NCBI RefSeq assembly: GCF_017165765.1
Contig: NZ_JAFGZD010000028.1
Span: 1-58,606 of the forward strand
Direction: 5' to 3'
DNA from: Pseudomonas capsici
GTDB taxonomy: Bacteria > Pseudomonadota > Gammaproteobacteria > Pseudomonadales > Pseudomonadaceae
DNA: 58,606 nt
This document shows, in pieces, positions 1 through 10,629 of this stretch (the stretch's first letter is position 1; the number at the start of each line of letters is the position of its first letter). The notes under the pieces are model-generated. The model had not been told where the DNA came from, did no database searches, and was given only the letters and a program-made list of their open reading frames with translations. Made by a program: the position numbers and the translations under genes.

Positions 1-206
1 TTGGTTACTTTGGCCGAAACCAAAGTGACGCGCCGTAAAGGCGCAAGGCGGCCTCAAGCCGAACCTTCAATCGGCAACCACGCGGCACCTGTTTGCTGCG
101 CGACAGCGCGGCACCGGGGCGATGAGCGAACTCCCACAGCATTACCAGCGCTGTACCAGAGAGACCACAACACTTAACGAGGGCAGAGTCCATTCATTCA
201 CGACCA
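1..206. repeat. Intergenic repeat-bearing sequence upstream of gcv
   Basis: No credible gene lies in this stretch. It opens with an imperfect hairpin (GGTTACTTTGG / CCAAAGTGAC) of a kind common between Pseudomonas genes. Positions 89-108 hold CTGTTTGCTGCGCGACAGCG, which recurs identically at 17547-17566. The minus-strand reading frame at 5-193 is arginine-rich, matches no family I know and covers the repeat, so I do not call it. Confidence 0.5.
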
Positions 207-244
207 ACCGTAACAAAATCATTCCACCGTAACGAATTCACTCC
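207..244 (+). promoter_or_regulatory. Tandem 19-bp direct repeats, candidate GcsR sites
   Basis: Two abutting repeats, 207-225 and 226-244, share ACCGTAAC, seven variable bases, then TTCC or CTCC. From memory, the binding repeat of the glycine-responsive sigma54 activator GcsR in P. aeruginosa is TGTAACG-N4-CGTTCCG, which has the same GTAAC-N7-TTCC spacing. They lie about 175-210 bp before the predicted start of transcription, a normal enhancer distance. P. aeruginosa is reported to have three repeats; I find only two convincing copies here. The protein assignment is inference. Confidence 0.6.
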
Positions 245-360
245 AAACTTCTCCGATCCCCAACCTGCAAGGCTTTGATCAGACGGGAATTTTGCAGCCC
301 TGCATTACTGTATCGATTTCGCTACACCCCTCATTTCAATCGTACCCCAAAAACATCACA

Positions 361-373
361 AATCATTGATTTA
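361..373 (+). promoter_or_regulatory. Possible IHF site between enhancer and sigma54 promoter
   Basis: AATCATTGATTTA differs from the IHF consensus WATCAANNNNTTR at one position and lies in an AT-rich stretch between the direct repeats and the -24/-12 element. Sigma54 promoters often use IHF bending at this place. Such a short motif can occur by chance. Confidence 0.35.
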
Positions 374-390
374 AAACAACAAATCCATAT

Positions 391-405
391 TGGCCGCAAA
401 ATTGC
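391..405 (+). promoter_or_regulatory. Sigma54 (-24/-12) promoter of gcvHPT
   Basis: TGGCCGC-AAAA-TTGC matches the RpoN consensus TGGCACG-N4-TTGC with exact spacing and intact GG and GC dinucleotides. Predicted transcription starts near 417, about 46 nt before gcvH. With the direct repeats upstream, this indicates activator- and glycine-controlled expression of the operon. Confidence 0.8.
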
Positions 406-462
406 TACTGAGCCTCGCATTATGCCGGCATCAGCCGCGGTCTTTACCCTTGAGGAGTTGTT

Positions 463-846
463 ATGAGCGAGTTGCGATTCACCGTTGAACACGAATGGCT
501 GCGGGCCGAAGCCGATGGCAGTGTCACGGTAGGCATCACACCTTATGCACAGGAATCGCTCGGTGATGTGGTCTTTGTACAGCTCCCCGAATTACAGACC
601 TACACTCAACACGCTGAAGTCTCGGTAGTGGAATCGGTAAAAGCCGCCAGCAGCATCAATATGCCGCTGGATGGCGAGGTGGTCGCCGTCAACTCCGAAC
701 TCGACAGCACCCCGGAACTGGTCAACGAAGATGCGCTGGGCGCAGGCTGGTTCTTTCGCTTCATCCCGCAAGACGCCAATGCCATTCACGGCCTGTTGGA
801 TCAGGACGCCTATGACCGACTGATCAAAGCCAACGCTGAAGCCTGA
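463..846 (+). CDS. gcvH: Glycine cleavage system H protein
   Basis: This is the lipoyl carrier of the cytosolic glycine cleavage system. It shuttles the aminomethyl group from the P protein to the T protein. The 127-residue length is normal for the family. The lipoylated lysine is K60 in the motif ESVKA, and the N-terminus (FTVEHEWL) is typical. The ATG at 463 has a good GAGGAG ribosome site 5-6 nt upstream (452-457). It is the first gene of gcvH-gcvP-gcvT, ten bases before gcvP. The sigma54 promoter suggests this is the inducible catabolic copy (GcsR-controlled in P. aeruginosa) rather than a housekeeping one; that is inference. Confidence 0.97.
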   Translation: MSELRFTVEHEWLRAEADGSVTVGITPYAQESLGDVVFVQLPELQTYTQHAEVSVVESVKAASSINMPLDGEVVAVNSELDSTPELVNEDALGAGWFFRFIPQDANAIHGLLDQDAYDRLIKANAEA

Positions 847-856
847 GGAGCGAGCC

Positions 857-3712
<2,856 letters not shown>

Positions 3713-3719
3713 TCGCCCA

Positions 3720-3749
3720 GCCTTCGCGAAAACATTCATTCGCGAAGGC
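3720..3749. repeat. REP-like hairpin between gcvP and gcvT
   Basis: A perfect 11-bp stem, GCCTTCGCGAA / TTCGCGAAGGC, with an 8-nt loop fills half of the 60-bp gap. There is no T-run, so it is more likely a transcript-stabilising or attenuating element than a terminator. The TTCGCGAA core recurs near 15215, 17367, 19545 and 27838. Confidence 0.7.
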
Positions 3750-3772
3750 CTCCTCTCCAAACGGAATCCATC

Positions 3773-4897
3773 ATGCCAACAGAACAATTGCTGACCACAC
3801 CGCTACACACCCTGCACCGCGAACTCGGCGCAAAAATGGTGCCTTTCGCCGGTTACGACATGCCTGTGCAATATCCGGCCGGCGTAATGAAAGAACACCT
3901 TCACACCCGTGAAAAAGCCGGTCTGTTCGATGTTTCGCACATGGGCCAGATTCTTCTGACCGGTGCCGATGCTGCGCAGGCACTGGAAACCCTGGTCCCG
4001 GTGGACATCATCGATCTGCCGGTCGGCATGCAGCGCTATGCGATGTTCACCAACGAAAACGGCGGCATCCTCGATGACCTGATGGTCGCCAATCTGGGCA
4101 ACGATCAACTGATGCTGGTGGTCAATGCCGCCTGCAAGAACGAAGACCTGGCGCATCTGCGCAAGCATCTGGGCTCTCGGTGCACCATAGAACCCCTGTT
4201 TGAAGAGCGAGCCCTGCTCGCCCTTCAGGGCCCGCTGGCAGCGGTCGTGCTCGCTCGTCTGGCCCCACAGGTAGCGAGCATGACCTTCATGCAGTTCACC
4301 CGTGTCACGCTGCTGGGTATCGAATGCTATGTGAGCCGCTCGGGCTACACAGGCGAAGACGGTTATGAAATTTCGGTTCCTGCCACACAGGCCGAAGCAC
4401 TGGCGCGTCGCCTGCTGCAAGAGCCGGAAGTGGCTCCAATCGGCCTGGGTGCCCGTGATTCGCTGCGTCTGGAAGCCGGTCTGTGCCTGTACGGCCATGA
4501 CATGAACGCCGAGACGTCACCCGTAGAAGCCAGCCTGTTGTGGGCAATCTCCAAGGCCCGGCGCGCCGAAGGTGTTCGTGCCGGAGGATTCCCCGGTGCC
4601 GAAAAAATATTCGTCCAGCAGCAGGCCGGCGTAGAAAAAAAACGTGTCGGCCTGTTACCGCAGGAACGTACACCGGTGCGTGAAGGCACCGAAATCGTCG
4701 ATGCAGAAGGCCAGACAATCGGCAGTGTTTGCAGCGGCGGTTTTGGCCCGACGCTGGGCGGTCCCCTGGCGATGGGTTATCTGGACAGCCACTTCGCTGC
4801 GCTGAATACGCCGGTCTGGGCGATGGTACGTGGCAAGAAAGTCCCGATGCTGGTAAGCAAAATGCCTTTTGTTGCACAACGTTACTTCCGCGGTTAA
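3773..4897 (+). CDS. gcvT: Glycine cleavage system aminomethyltransferase, T protein
   Basis: GcvT releases ammonia from the aminomethyl-lipoyl intermediate and transfers the C1 unit to tetrahydrofolate. The 374 residues are normal. Typical family segments are FDVSHMGQ near residue 50 and SRSGYTGEDGYEI near 188-200. The ATG at 3773 follows ACGGAA. It is separated from gcvP by a hairpin-bearing 60-bp gap, unlike the tight gcvH-gcvP junction, and ends before a strong terminator. In P. aeruginosa the inducible operon also holds glyA2 and sdaA between gcvP2 and gcvT2; these are absent here. Confidence 0.96.
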   Translation: MPTEQLLTTPLHTLHRELGAKMVPFAGYDMPVQYPAGVMKEHLHTREKAGLFDVSHMGQILLTGADAAQALETLVPVDIIDLPVGMQRYAMFTNENGGILDDLMVANLGNDQLMLVVNAACKNEDLAHLRKHLGSRCTIEPLFEERALLALQGPLAAVVLARLAPQVASMTFMQFTRVTLLGIECYVSRSGYTGEDGYEISVPATQAEALARRLLQEPEVAPIGLGARDSLRLEAGLCLYGHDMNAETSPVEASLLWAISKARRAEGVRAGGFPGAEKIFVQQQAGVEKKRVGLLPQERTPVREGTEIVDAEGQTIGSVCSGGFGPTLGGPLAMGYLDSHFAALNTPVWAMVRGKKVPMLVSKMPFVAQRYFRG

Positions 4898-4938
4898 TAA
4901 CGGCGTCAAAAAAACAGCAATTATTCATGGCACGATTA

Positions 4939-4982
4939 CCCTGTTGCATGACTCTTTTCGAGAGTCGGGCAACAGGGTTTTT
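4939..4982 (+). terminator. Rho-independent terminator of gcvHPT
   Basis: CCCTGTTGC (4939-4947) pairs with GCAACAGGG (4969-4977). An inner GACTCT/AGAGTC stem lies in the loop and TTTTT follows. It closes the glycine-cleavage operon. Confidence 0.9.
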
Positions 4983-5103
4983 GTCGTCGAAAACAATGCC
5001 CCGACAAAGTGCATGAACGGTCCATGATCGGGCAGTTTTGCACCCTCGCTGGAAGATCTCTGCAACTCATCGAGGAGCATGAAAACAAGGGGCAAACCGG
5101 GGC

Positions 5104-5133
5104 TTGTTTTTGTAACGAGAGTTGGCGTAGAGT
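5104..5133 (+). promoter_or_regulatory. Possible promoter of the cold-shock gene
   Basis: The 309 bases from 4984 to 5292 hold no gene. TTGTTT and TAGAGT, 18 bp apart, are the best sigma70-like pair. They would give a leader of about 150 nt, and long leaders are usual for cold-shock genes. The match is weak. Confidence 0.3.
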
Positions 5134-5292
5134 TTCCTGACTGTGTTTGCATAGGTCGCTGAATCTGGACCTGGGCAGTAGCTCAAAGCGTTGCTACATC
5201 CCGTTCTACGTTTCTTACTTCTTGCAACCAGCCCCAGTACTCTTTCGTGTGAAAGAGGCTGTCACCAATTCAAGCGTCAAGGAAATAAGAAA

Positions 5293-5505
5293 ATGTCTCA
5301 ACGTCAGAGCGGCACCGTCAAGTGGTTCAACGACGAAAAAGGTTTTGGTTTTATCACTCCAGAAAGCGGTCCGGATCTGTTCGTACATTTCCGCGCAATT
5401 CAAGGTAACGGCTTCAAGAGCCTGAAAGAAGGCCAGAAAGTGACCTTCATCGCCGTGCAGGGCCAGAAAGGCATGCAGGCAGATGAAGTACAGGCCGAAG
5501 GTTAA
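5293..5505 (+). CDS. CspA-family cold-shock protein
   Basis: This is a 70-residue single cold-shock domain, the family's usual size. It binds single-stranded RNA/DNA and acts as an RNA chaperone. The RNA-binding motifs KGFGFI (RNP1) and LFVHF (RNP2) are intact, after the typical start [15 protein letters not shown]. The ATG at 5293 is chosen over longer starts because the domain begins there and AAGGAA precedes it. It is monocistronic, with its own terminator 15 bases downstream. Whether it is cold-induced or a housekeeping (CapB/CspD-like) paralogue cannot be told. Confidence 0.93.
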
Positions 5506-5520
5506 TAACCAAAGCCCGAA

Positions 5521-5554
5521 AAGCCCCTGATTTATTGATCTCAGGGGCTTTTTT
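5521..5554 (+). terminator. Terminator of the cold-shock gene
   Basis: AAGCCCCTGA and TCAGGGGCTT form a perfect 10-bp stem with a 10-nt loop, and the T-run extends to 5554. Confidence 0.92.
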
Positions 5555-5605
5555 ATGGACGCGATTTCGTAAGATGCGGTCTTGACCGTAATCGAGAGCT
5601 TCGCA

Positions 5606-6091
5606 ATGTCCAAACACCTGCTTCGACCGCAAGGCGATTTCGCCCCCGCCGGCCTTGCTCGACGTCTGGCAGCCATCTGTTACGACGCCTTCCTCTGCTT
5701 CGCCCTGCAACTGGTTACCGCATTCCTCTACAAGCTGGTGCTGATGGCTTTCATCGGCGAGGCCAGACTGCGCGTCCTGTCCGAATCCGGTTCGCTGGAT
5801 GGCGATCCCCTGCTCTCCTCCATTCTCCTGCTGGTCACCTTCGGCTTCTTTGCCAAGTTCTGGACCCATGGCGGCCAGACGCTGGGCATGCAGGTATGGG
5901 GCATTCGCGTGCAGAACGCCGACGGCACCGCTATCAGCCTGATGCAGGCGCTGCTGCGCTTTATCGTGTCAATCGCGTCCTGGCTGTGCCTGGGGCTGGG
6001 CTTTGTCTGGAGCCTGTTCGACAAGCAGCAGCGCACCTGGCATGACCTCTACTCCAACACCCGACTGGTGCGGGTTCCCAGACAGAAATAG
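5606..6091 (+). CDS. RDD family membrane protein
   Basis: This 161-residue inner-membrane protein shows the RDD signature: an N-terminal Arg (GLARRLAA) followed by the first helix with Asp (CYDAFLCF). Two more hydrophobic segments follow near residues 70-90 and 115-140. GGQTLGMQVWGIRV is the usual conserved segment. The family function is not settled; some members act in ion or osmolyte transport. I chose ATG 5606 over an in-frame TTG at 5582 because the alignment-like start MSKHLLRPQGDFAPAG begins there. It converges with lptF-lptG and shares a bidirectional terminator with them. Confidence 0.85.
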   Translation: MSKHLLRPQGDFAPAGLARRLAAICYDAFLCFALQLVTAFLYKLVLMAFIGEARLRVLSESGSLDGDPLLSSILLLVTFGFFAKFWTHGGQTLGMQVWGIRVQNADGTAISLMQALLRFIVSIASWLCLGLGFVWSLFDKQQRTWHDLYSNTRLVRVPRQK

Positions 6092-6099
6092 CGCCCATG

Positions 6100-6126
6100 A
6101 AAAAGCCGACTCAAGGTCGGCTTTTT
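6100..6126. terminator. Bidirectional terminator between the RDD gene and lptG
   Basis: AAAAAGCCGAC / GTCGGCTTTTT is a perfect 11-bp stem with a 5-nt loop. It gives T-runs on both strands and serves the two convergent units. Confidence 0.9.
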
Positions 6127-6141
6127 CAACTCACTGAATGA

Positions 6142-7203
6142 TCATCCAGCGCGGCGAAGCAACAACACACCTGCCAGGGCGCAGGCACCCGCCGGTACCA
6201 GCACCGCGAACAGCGGCGAGAAACCGAACACCAGACTCGACGGGCCCAGCAGATCCTGAATGATGCGGAAGGTAAAGCCGACCAGCACACCCGTGAAGAC
6301 ACGTTGCCCCAGAGTCACGGAGCGCAGCGGGCCGAAGATAAACGAGATAGCCATCAGCACCAGCGCCACAGTCACCAGCGGCTGCAGGACCTTGGTCCAG
6401 AAGGCCAGCCAGTAACGACCATTGCTCAAGCCCTGATCCGCCAGATAGTGGGCGTAGCTCCACAGGCCGGAAATCGACAGCGACTCGGGCGGCATGATGA
6501 CCGTGCTCAGCAGTTGCGGGCTGAGGGAGACTTCCCAACGTTCCACCGGAGTGTTGATGACCTCGGTGCTGCCATCACGGAAATACGTGGTGCTGACGTC
6601 CTTCAGCTCCCAGTAGTCGGTCATGTAGTTGGCCTGTCTGGCAAAGCTCGACGTCAGCATGTGGTGCTGCTCATCGAAGCGATAGCGCGTCACGCCATAC
6701 ATCAGCCCGTTGGGCTGAACCGTGTTGATGTGGATGAACTCATCGCCCTGACGGTGCCACAGGCCATGCTTGGCACTCTGGGAATCGCCGCTGCCCTGAG
6801 CCAGCGAGCGGGCGGCCTGAGCCTGGTTTTCGGCGTAGGGCGCAACATACTCGCCCACCAGCACACCGGCAGCCATCAGGAACAGCATGGGCTTCATGAC
6901 CGCCCATACGATGCGTGCAATCGACACACCGGCGGCACGCATGATAGTCAGTTCGCTGCTGCTGGCCAGGGTACCCAGGCCGATCAGGCAACCGATCAGG
7001 GCGGCCATCGGCAACATGTCGTAGACCCGCCGCGGGGCGGTCATCAGAACGAAGCTGCCGGCATCCATCAGTGTGTAGCTGTCGCTGATATCGCCCATCT
7101 CGTCGATGAAGGCGAACAGCGAAGCCAGACCCAGAATGATCCCCAGCACCGCCATGATCGCCAGGAATACGCTTTTACCAATGTATCGATCGAGCTTAAC
7201 CAC
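6142..7203 (-). CDS. lptG: LPS export ABC permease LptG
   Basis: LptG pairs with LptF and the LptB ATPase in the inner membrane to extract lipopolysaccharide and push it along the LptC-A-D bridge to the outer membrane. The 353 residues match the family. Three N-terminal helices (VFLAIMAVLGIILGLASLF near 13-31, then near 60 and 100), a large periplasmic beta-jellyroll and three C-terminal helices are visible. The start is GTG at 7203, overlapping the end of lptF by 8 bases (GTGGTTAA), which implies translational coupling. Confidence 0.94.
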   Translation of the reverse strand: MVKLDRYIGKSVFLAIMAVLGIILGLASLFAFIDEMGDISDSYTLMDAGSFVLMTAPRRVYDMLPMAALIGCLIGLGTLASSSELTIMRAAGVSIARIVWAVMKPMLFLMAAGVLVGEYVAPYAENQAQAARSLAQGSGDSQSAKHGLWHRQGDEFIHINTVQPNGLMYGVTRYRFDEQHHMLTSSFARQANYMTDYWELKDVSTTYFRDGSTEVINTPVERWEVSLSPQLLSTVIMPPESLSISGLWSYAHYLADQGLSNGRYWLAFWTKVLQPLVTVALVLMAISFIFGPLRSVTLGQRVFTGVLVGFTFRIIQDLLGPSSLVFGFSPLFAVLVPAGACALAGVLLLRRAG

Positions 7204-8317
7204 GAGCCACCTCCGCTACGCTACGGCGACTCGCCATTTTCAGCCGCAATGGCTCCCAGTAAATCAATGCCATGCCTATCAGCAGGAAAATCCCGTGGAC
7301 CCACCACATGCCAAGGCCGAGCGGCAGCTTGCCTTTCTCCAGGGCGCCACGCACGGCAATCAGGATGGTCAGGTAGGACATGTACAGCAGAATCGCCGGC
7401 AGCAGCTTCAGGTAACGCCCTTGACGCGGGTTGACCCGTGCCAGCGGCACAGCCATCAGGGTCACGATGAAGACCAGGATCGGCAGCGAGATACGCCATT
7501 GCAACTCGGCCCGATAGCGTGGCGTGTCGTTGCCGATCAGCTCGCTGGTGGGAATCGCTTCACGATCGGTGACGTCTTCGCTGATTTCCGGCTTGGGCAG
7601 CATCGCGCCATAGGTGTCGTATTTGACCGCCCGATAATCGGCCTGCCCCGGATTACCGTCGTAACGGTAGCCGTTTTCAAGAATCAGGAAACGGCTGCCA
7701 TCCGCACGTACTTCCTGGTGGCCCTTGTCGGCTACCAGCACGGTGATGCTCGGTTCCTTGTTCTTGTCGGTGGGAATACGCCGCTCGGAAATGAACACGC
7801 CGCTCAGGTTGGTGCGGTCCTCGGACAGCTCCTGGGTGTAGGTAACCCGCGTACCGTCGCGCAACGCCTGAAAACGACCCGGTACCAGGGTGTCGAACTC
7901 GGTCATCGCATCCTGCTTGTTGATCAGCAGCGAAAACTGGGTTGCGCCTTGCGGCGCGAGGCTGAAGCTCAGCCAGGCAACCAGCAGTGCCACGACGGCA
8001 GCCGGAGCCATGGTGATAGCGAGCAGACGCTGCTGACTCATGCCGGTAGCGGCAAGCACGGTCATTTCACTTTCCAGGTACAGACGGCCATATGCCAGCA
8101 GAATACCGAGGAACAACCCCAGCGGCAGGATCAACTGCAGGAAGCCCGGCAGACGGAAGCCCATGATCATGAAGAGCACGCCCGGATCGAGCGCACCCGA
8201 AGCAGCCTGGGCCAGGTACTTGATGAAGCGCCCACTCATGATGATCACCAGCAATACAGCGCTTACCGCGCTCAAGGTGATCAGCACTTCTCGGGACAGA
8301 TAACGGAAGACAATCAA
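7196..8317 (-). CDS. lptF: LPS export ABC permease LptF
   Basis: LptF is the partner permease of LptG, with the same six-helix plus periplasmic-domain layout. The family's N-terminus (IVFRYLSREVL) begins directly after a TTG at 8317. That TTG has a good GGAG 8 nt upstream, so I place the start there, giving 373 residues. An upstream in-frame ATG at 8416 would add 33 residues that resemble nothing in the family. The gene is divergent from pepA, as in other pseudomonads. Confidence 0.9.
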   Translation of the reverse strand: MIVFRYLSREVLITLSAVSAVLLVIIMSGRFIKYLAQAASGALDPGVLFMIMGFRLPGFLQLILPLGLFLGILLAYGRLYLESEMTVLAATGMSQQRLLAITMAPAAVVALLVAWLSFSLAPQGATQFSLLINKQDAMTEFDTLVPGRFQALRDGTRVTYTQELSEDRTNLSGVFISERRIPTDKNKEPSITVLVADKGHQEVRADGSRFLILENGYRYDGNPGQADYRAVKYDTYGAMLPKPEISEDVTDREAIPTSELIGNDTPRYRAELQWRISLPILVFIVTLMAVPLARVNPRQGRYLKLLPAILLYMSYLTILIAVRGALEKGKLPLGLGMWWVHGIFLLIGMALIYWEPLRLKMASRRSVAEVARG

Positions 8318-8645
8318 ACCAGACACTCCAGAGTTGTCAGGCTCAGGCAGCCGAACAAGGAAAAAATGAGCCACGGCAACCAGACATTCACACCCGGCAA
8401 AGGTGCGAGCCGCCAAAAAATATGCGGCATTATCCTGTGATTGAGTGTTCCTGTCACTGCGCGGTCTGGATAGATCTCACAACAACTTCCTACACAGACC
8501 GTACGAGCTGTTGTTCGGGGTTGTCAGCGGCTGCAAAGCGGGGTCAAACTGCAAGGCTTGACGCTGGCGTCGGCTGCACAAGGCTTCGACTTGCCGCACA
8601 CATCATTCATTTTGCGAAAGCTCGCAGTCTATTCGGGGACCCGAC
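8318..8645. other. Divergent lptF-pepA control region
   Basis: These 328 bases contain no gene I can support. The promoters of lptF-lptG and pepA must lie here. A TTGACG at about 8559 is a candidate -35 box for pepA, but I see no convincing -10 box and make no call. Confidence 0.4.
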
Positions 8646-10136
8646 ATGGAATTGGTTGTTAAAAGCGTAAGCCCAGAAACCTTGAAGACCGCCACCCTGG
8701 TGGTTGCCGTGGGCGAAAATCGCGTTCTGGGCACCGCGGCTCAAAGCGTGGACACGCTCAGCGGCGGTGCCATTGCCGCCGTTCTCAAGCGCGGCGATCT
8801 GGCAGGCAAGGTTGGTCAGAGCCTGTTGCTGCACAGCCTGCCCAACCTCAAGGCCGAGCGCGTCCTGCTGGTGGGTATCGGCAAGGAAACCGAACTGTCG
8901 GATCGTCAATTCAAGAAAGTCATCGCCAGCGCGCTCTCGACCCTCAAGAGCCTGGGTGGCAGCGATGCCGCCATCGCCCTGGATCAGGTGGCGGTGAAAA
9001 ATCGCGACACTTACGGCAAGGCCCGCCTGCTGGTGGAAACCCTGGCTGACGGCGAATACGTGTTCGACCGCTTCAAGAGCCAGAAAGCCGAACCTCGCGC
9101 CCTGAAGAAAATCACCCTGCTGACCGCCAAGGCCAGCGTTGCCGATGTAGAACGCGCAGCCACCCACGCCCAGGCCATCGCCAAGGGCATGGCTTTCACC
9201 CGCGATCTGGGCAATCTGCCGCCCAACATCTGCCACCCGACTTACCTGGGCGAAGAAGCCAAGGCACTGGGCAAGGCCCACAAGAACCTCAAGGTCGAAG
9301 TGCACGACGAGAAAAAACTGGCCGAACTGGGCATGGGCTCGTTCCTGGCCGTGGCTCAGGGCAGCGCCCAGCCGCCGCGCCTGATCGTCATGAACTACCA
9401 GGGCGGCAAGAAAAGCGAAAAACCTTTCGTGCTGGTCGGCAAGGGCATCACCTTCGATACCGGCGGCATCAGCATCAAGCCGGCAGCCGGCATGGACGAG
9501 ATGAAGTTCGACATGTGCGGTGCCGCCAGCGTGTTCGGCACCCTGCGCTCCGTGCTCGAGCTGCAACTGCCGATCAATCTGGTCTGCATCCTGGCCTGCG
9601 CCGAGAACATGCCGAGCGGCACCGCGACCCGTCCGGGCGATATCGTCAAGACCATGAGCGGCCAGACCGTCGAAATCCTCAACACCGACGCCGAAGGCCG
9701 TCTGGTCCTGTGCGATGCTCTGACCTACGCCGAGCGCTTCAAGCCGCAGGCGGTCATCGACATCGCGACCCTGACCGGCGCCTGTGTGGTTGCGCTGGGT
9801 GGCCATACCACAGGCCTGCTGGGCAACAACGACGTGCTGATCAATCAACTGCTGGACGCTGGCAAAATGGCCGACGACCGTGCCTGGCAACTGCCGCTGT
9901 TCGATGAGTACCAGGAGCAACTGGACAGCCCGTTCGCCGACATCGCCAACATTGGCGGCCCGAAAGGCGGCACCATCACCGCGGCCTGCTTCCTGTCGCG
10001 CTTCACCAAGTCTTATGACTGGGCGCACCTGGACATCGCCGGCACTGCATGGCTGAGCGGTGGCAAGGAAAAAGGCGCAACCGGTCGTCCGGTTCCGCTG
10101 CTGACCCAATACCTGCTCGACCGCGCCGGCGCATAA
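8646..10136 (+). CDS. pepA: Leucyl aminopeptidase PepA
   Basis: PepA is a cytosolic hexameric M17 aminopeptidase with two metal ions. It releases N-terminal amino acids and, in several gamma-proteobacteria, also binds DNA as a regulator. The 496 residues are normal. The M17 signature NTDAEGRL starts at residue 346, and the metal/catalytic lysine lies at K266 in GKGITFDTGG. The ATG at 8646 follows GGGGAC. In P. aeruginosa PepA has been linked to control of algD transcription; that link is from memory and is not shown by this sequence. Confidence 0.96.
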   Translation: MELVVKSVSPETLKTATLVVAVGENRVLGTAAQSVDTLSGGAIAAVLKRGDLAGKVGQSLLLHSLPNLKAERVLLVGIGKETELSDRQFKKVIASALSTLKSLGGSDAAIALDQVAVKNRDTYGKARLLVETLADGEYVFDRFKSQKAEPRALKKITLLTAKASVADVERAATHAQAIAKGMAFTRDLGNLPPNICHPTYLGEEAKALGKAHKNLKVEVHDEKKLAELGMGSFLAVAQGSAQPPRLIVMNYQGGKKSEKPFVLVGKGITFDTGGISIKPAAGMDEMKFDMCGAASVFGTLRSVLELQLPINLVCILACAENMPSGTATRPGDIVKTMSGQTVEILNTDAEGRLVLCDALTYAERFKPQAVIDIATLTGACVVALGGHTTGLLGNNDVLINQLLDAGKMADDRAWQLPLFDEYQEQLDSPFADIANIGGPKGGTITAACFLSRFTKSYDWAHLDIAGTAWLSGGKEKGATGRPVPLLTQYLLDRAGA

Positions 10137-10141
10137 GATGC

Positions 10142-10180
10142 CAGGCGGGATATCGGCCTTGCTGGTCGATATCCCGCCTG
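10142..10180 (+). promoter_or_regulatory. Perfect 14-bp hairpin between pepA and holC
   Basis: CAGGCGGGATATCG and CGATATCCCGCCTG form a 14-bp perfect stem with an 11-nt loop in the 57-bp pepA-holC gap. No T-run follows, so it may be a processing or attenuation structure separating a peptidase transcript from a replisome gene. It ends 13 bases before the holC start. Confidence 0.7.
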
Positions 10181-10193
10181 ATCTGGAACAGAA

Positions 10194-10622
10194 ATGACTC
10201 AAGTCGACTTTTACATTCTCCCCAGCGCCGATCCTGCGGCACGCCTGGATTTCGCCTGCAAGCTGACGGAAAAAGCCTGGCGCCTGGGTCACAAGGTCTA
10301 TCTGCATTGCAGCGATGCCGCCCAGCGTGAAGACCTCGACGCCCGGCTGTGGCGTTTCAAGGGTGAAGTCTTCCTGCCCCACGGCGAAGCCGAAAGCGAT
10401 CAAGAGGCCCCGGTGGTACTGGGCCTTGGGGACGATCCGGGGCAACATCAGGACCTGCTGGTCAACCTCGACCTGCGCATCCCGACCTTCTTCAAACGCT
10501 TCGCCCGGGTGGCGGAAGTGGTCGTCGAAGAGCCGGCAATACGTCTGGCGGCACGAGAGAGTTTCCGCTCGTACCGCGAACAGGGTTATCCTCCGCAAGA
10601 TCACCGACTACAGCGTCTTTGA
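10194..10622 (+). CDS. holC: DNA polymerase III subunit chi
   Basis: HolC (chi) belongs to the clamp-loader complex. It binds SSB and, through psi, the gamma/tau complex. At 142 residues the length is typical. The start TQVDFYILPSADPAARLDFACKLTEKAW and the segment GEVFLPHGEAESD are characteristic. Gene order pepA-holC-valS is conserved in gamma-proteobacteria. The stop lies 7 bases before the next gene. Confidence 0.93.
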   Translation: MTQVDFYILPSADPAARLDFACKLTEKAWRLGHKVYLHCSDAAQREDLDARLWRFKGEVFLPHGEAESDQEAPVVLGLGDDPGQHQDLLVNLDLRIPTFFKRFARVAEVVVEEPAIRLAARESFRSYREQGYPPQDHRLQRL

Positions 10623-10629
10623 GTACACG

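Noticed and set aside
247..462. Glycine riboswitch upstream of gcvH
   Set aside because: No tandem aptamer motifs were found, and the predicted sigma54 transcript start leaves only about 46 nt of leader.
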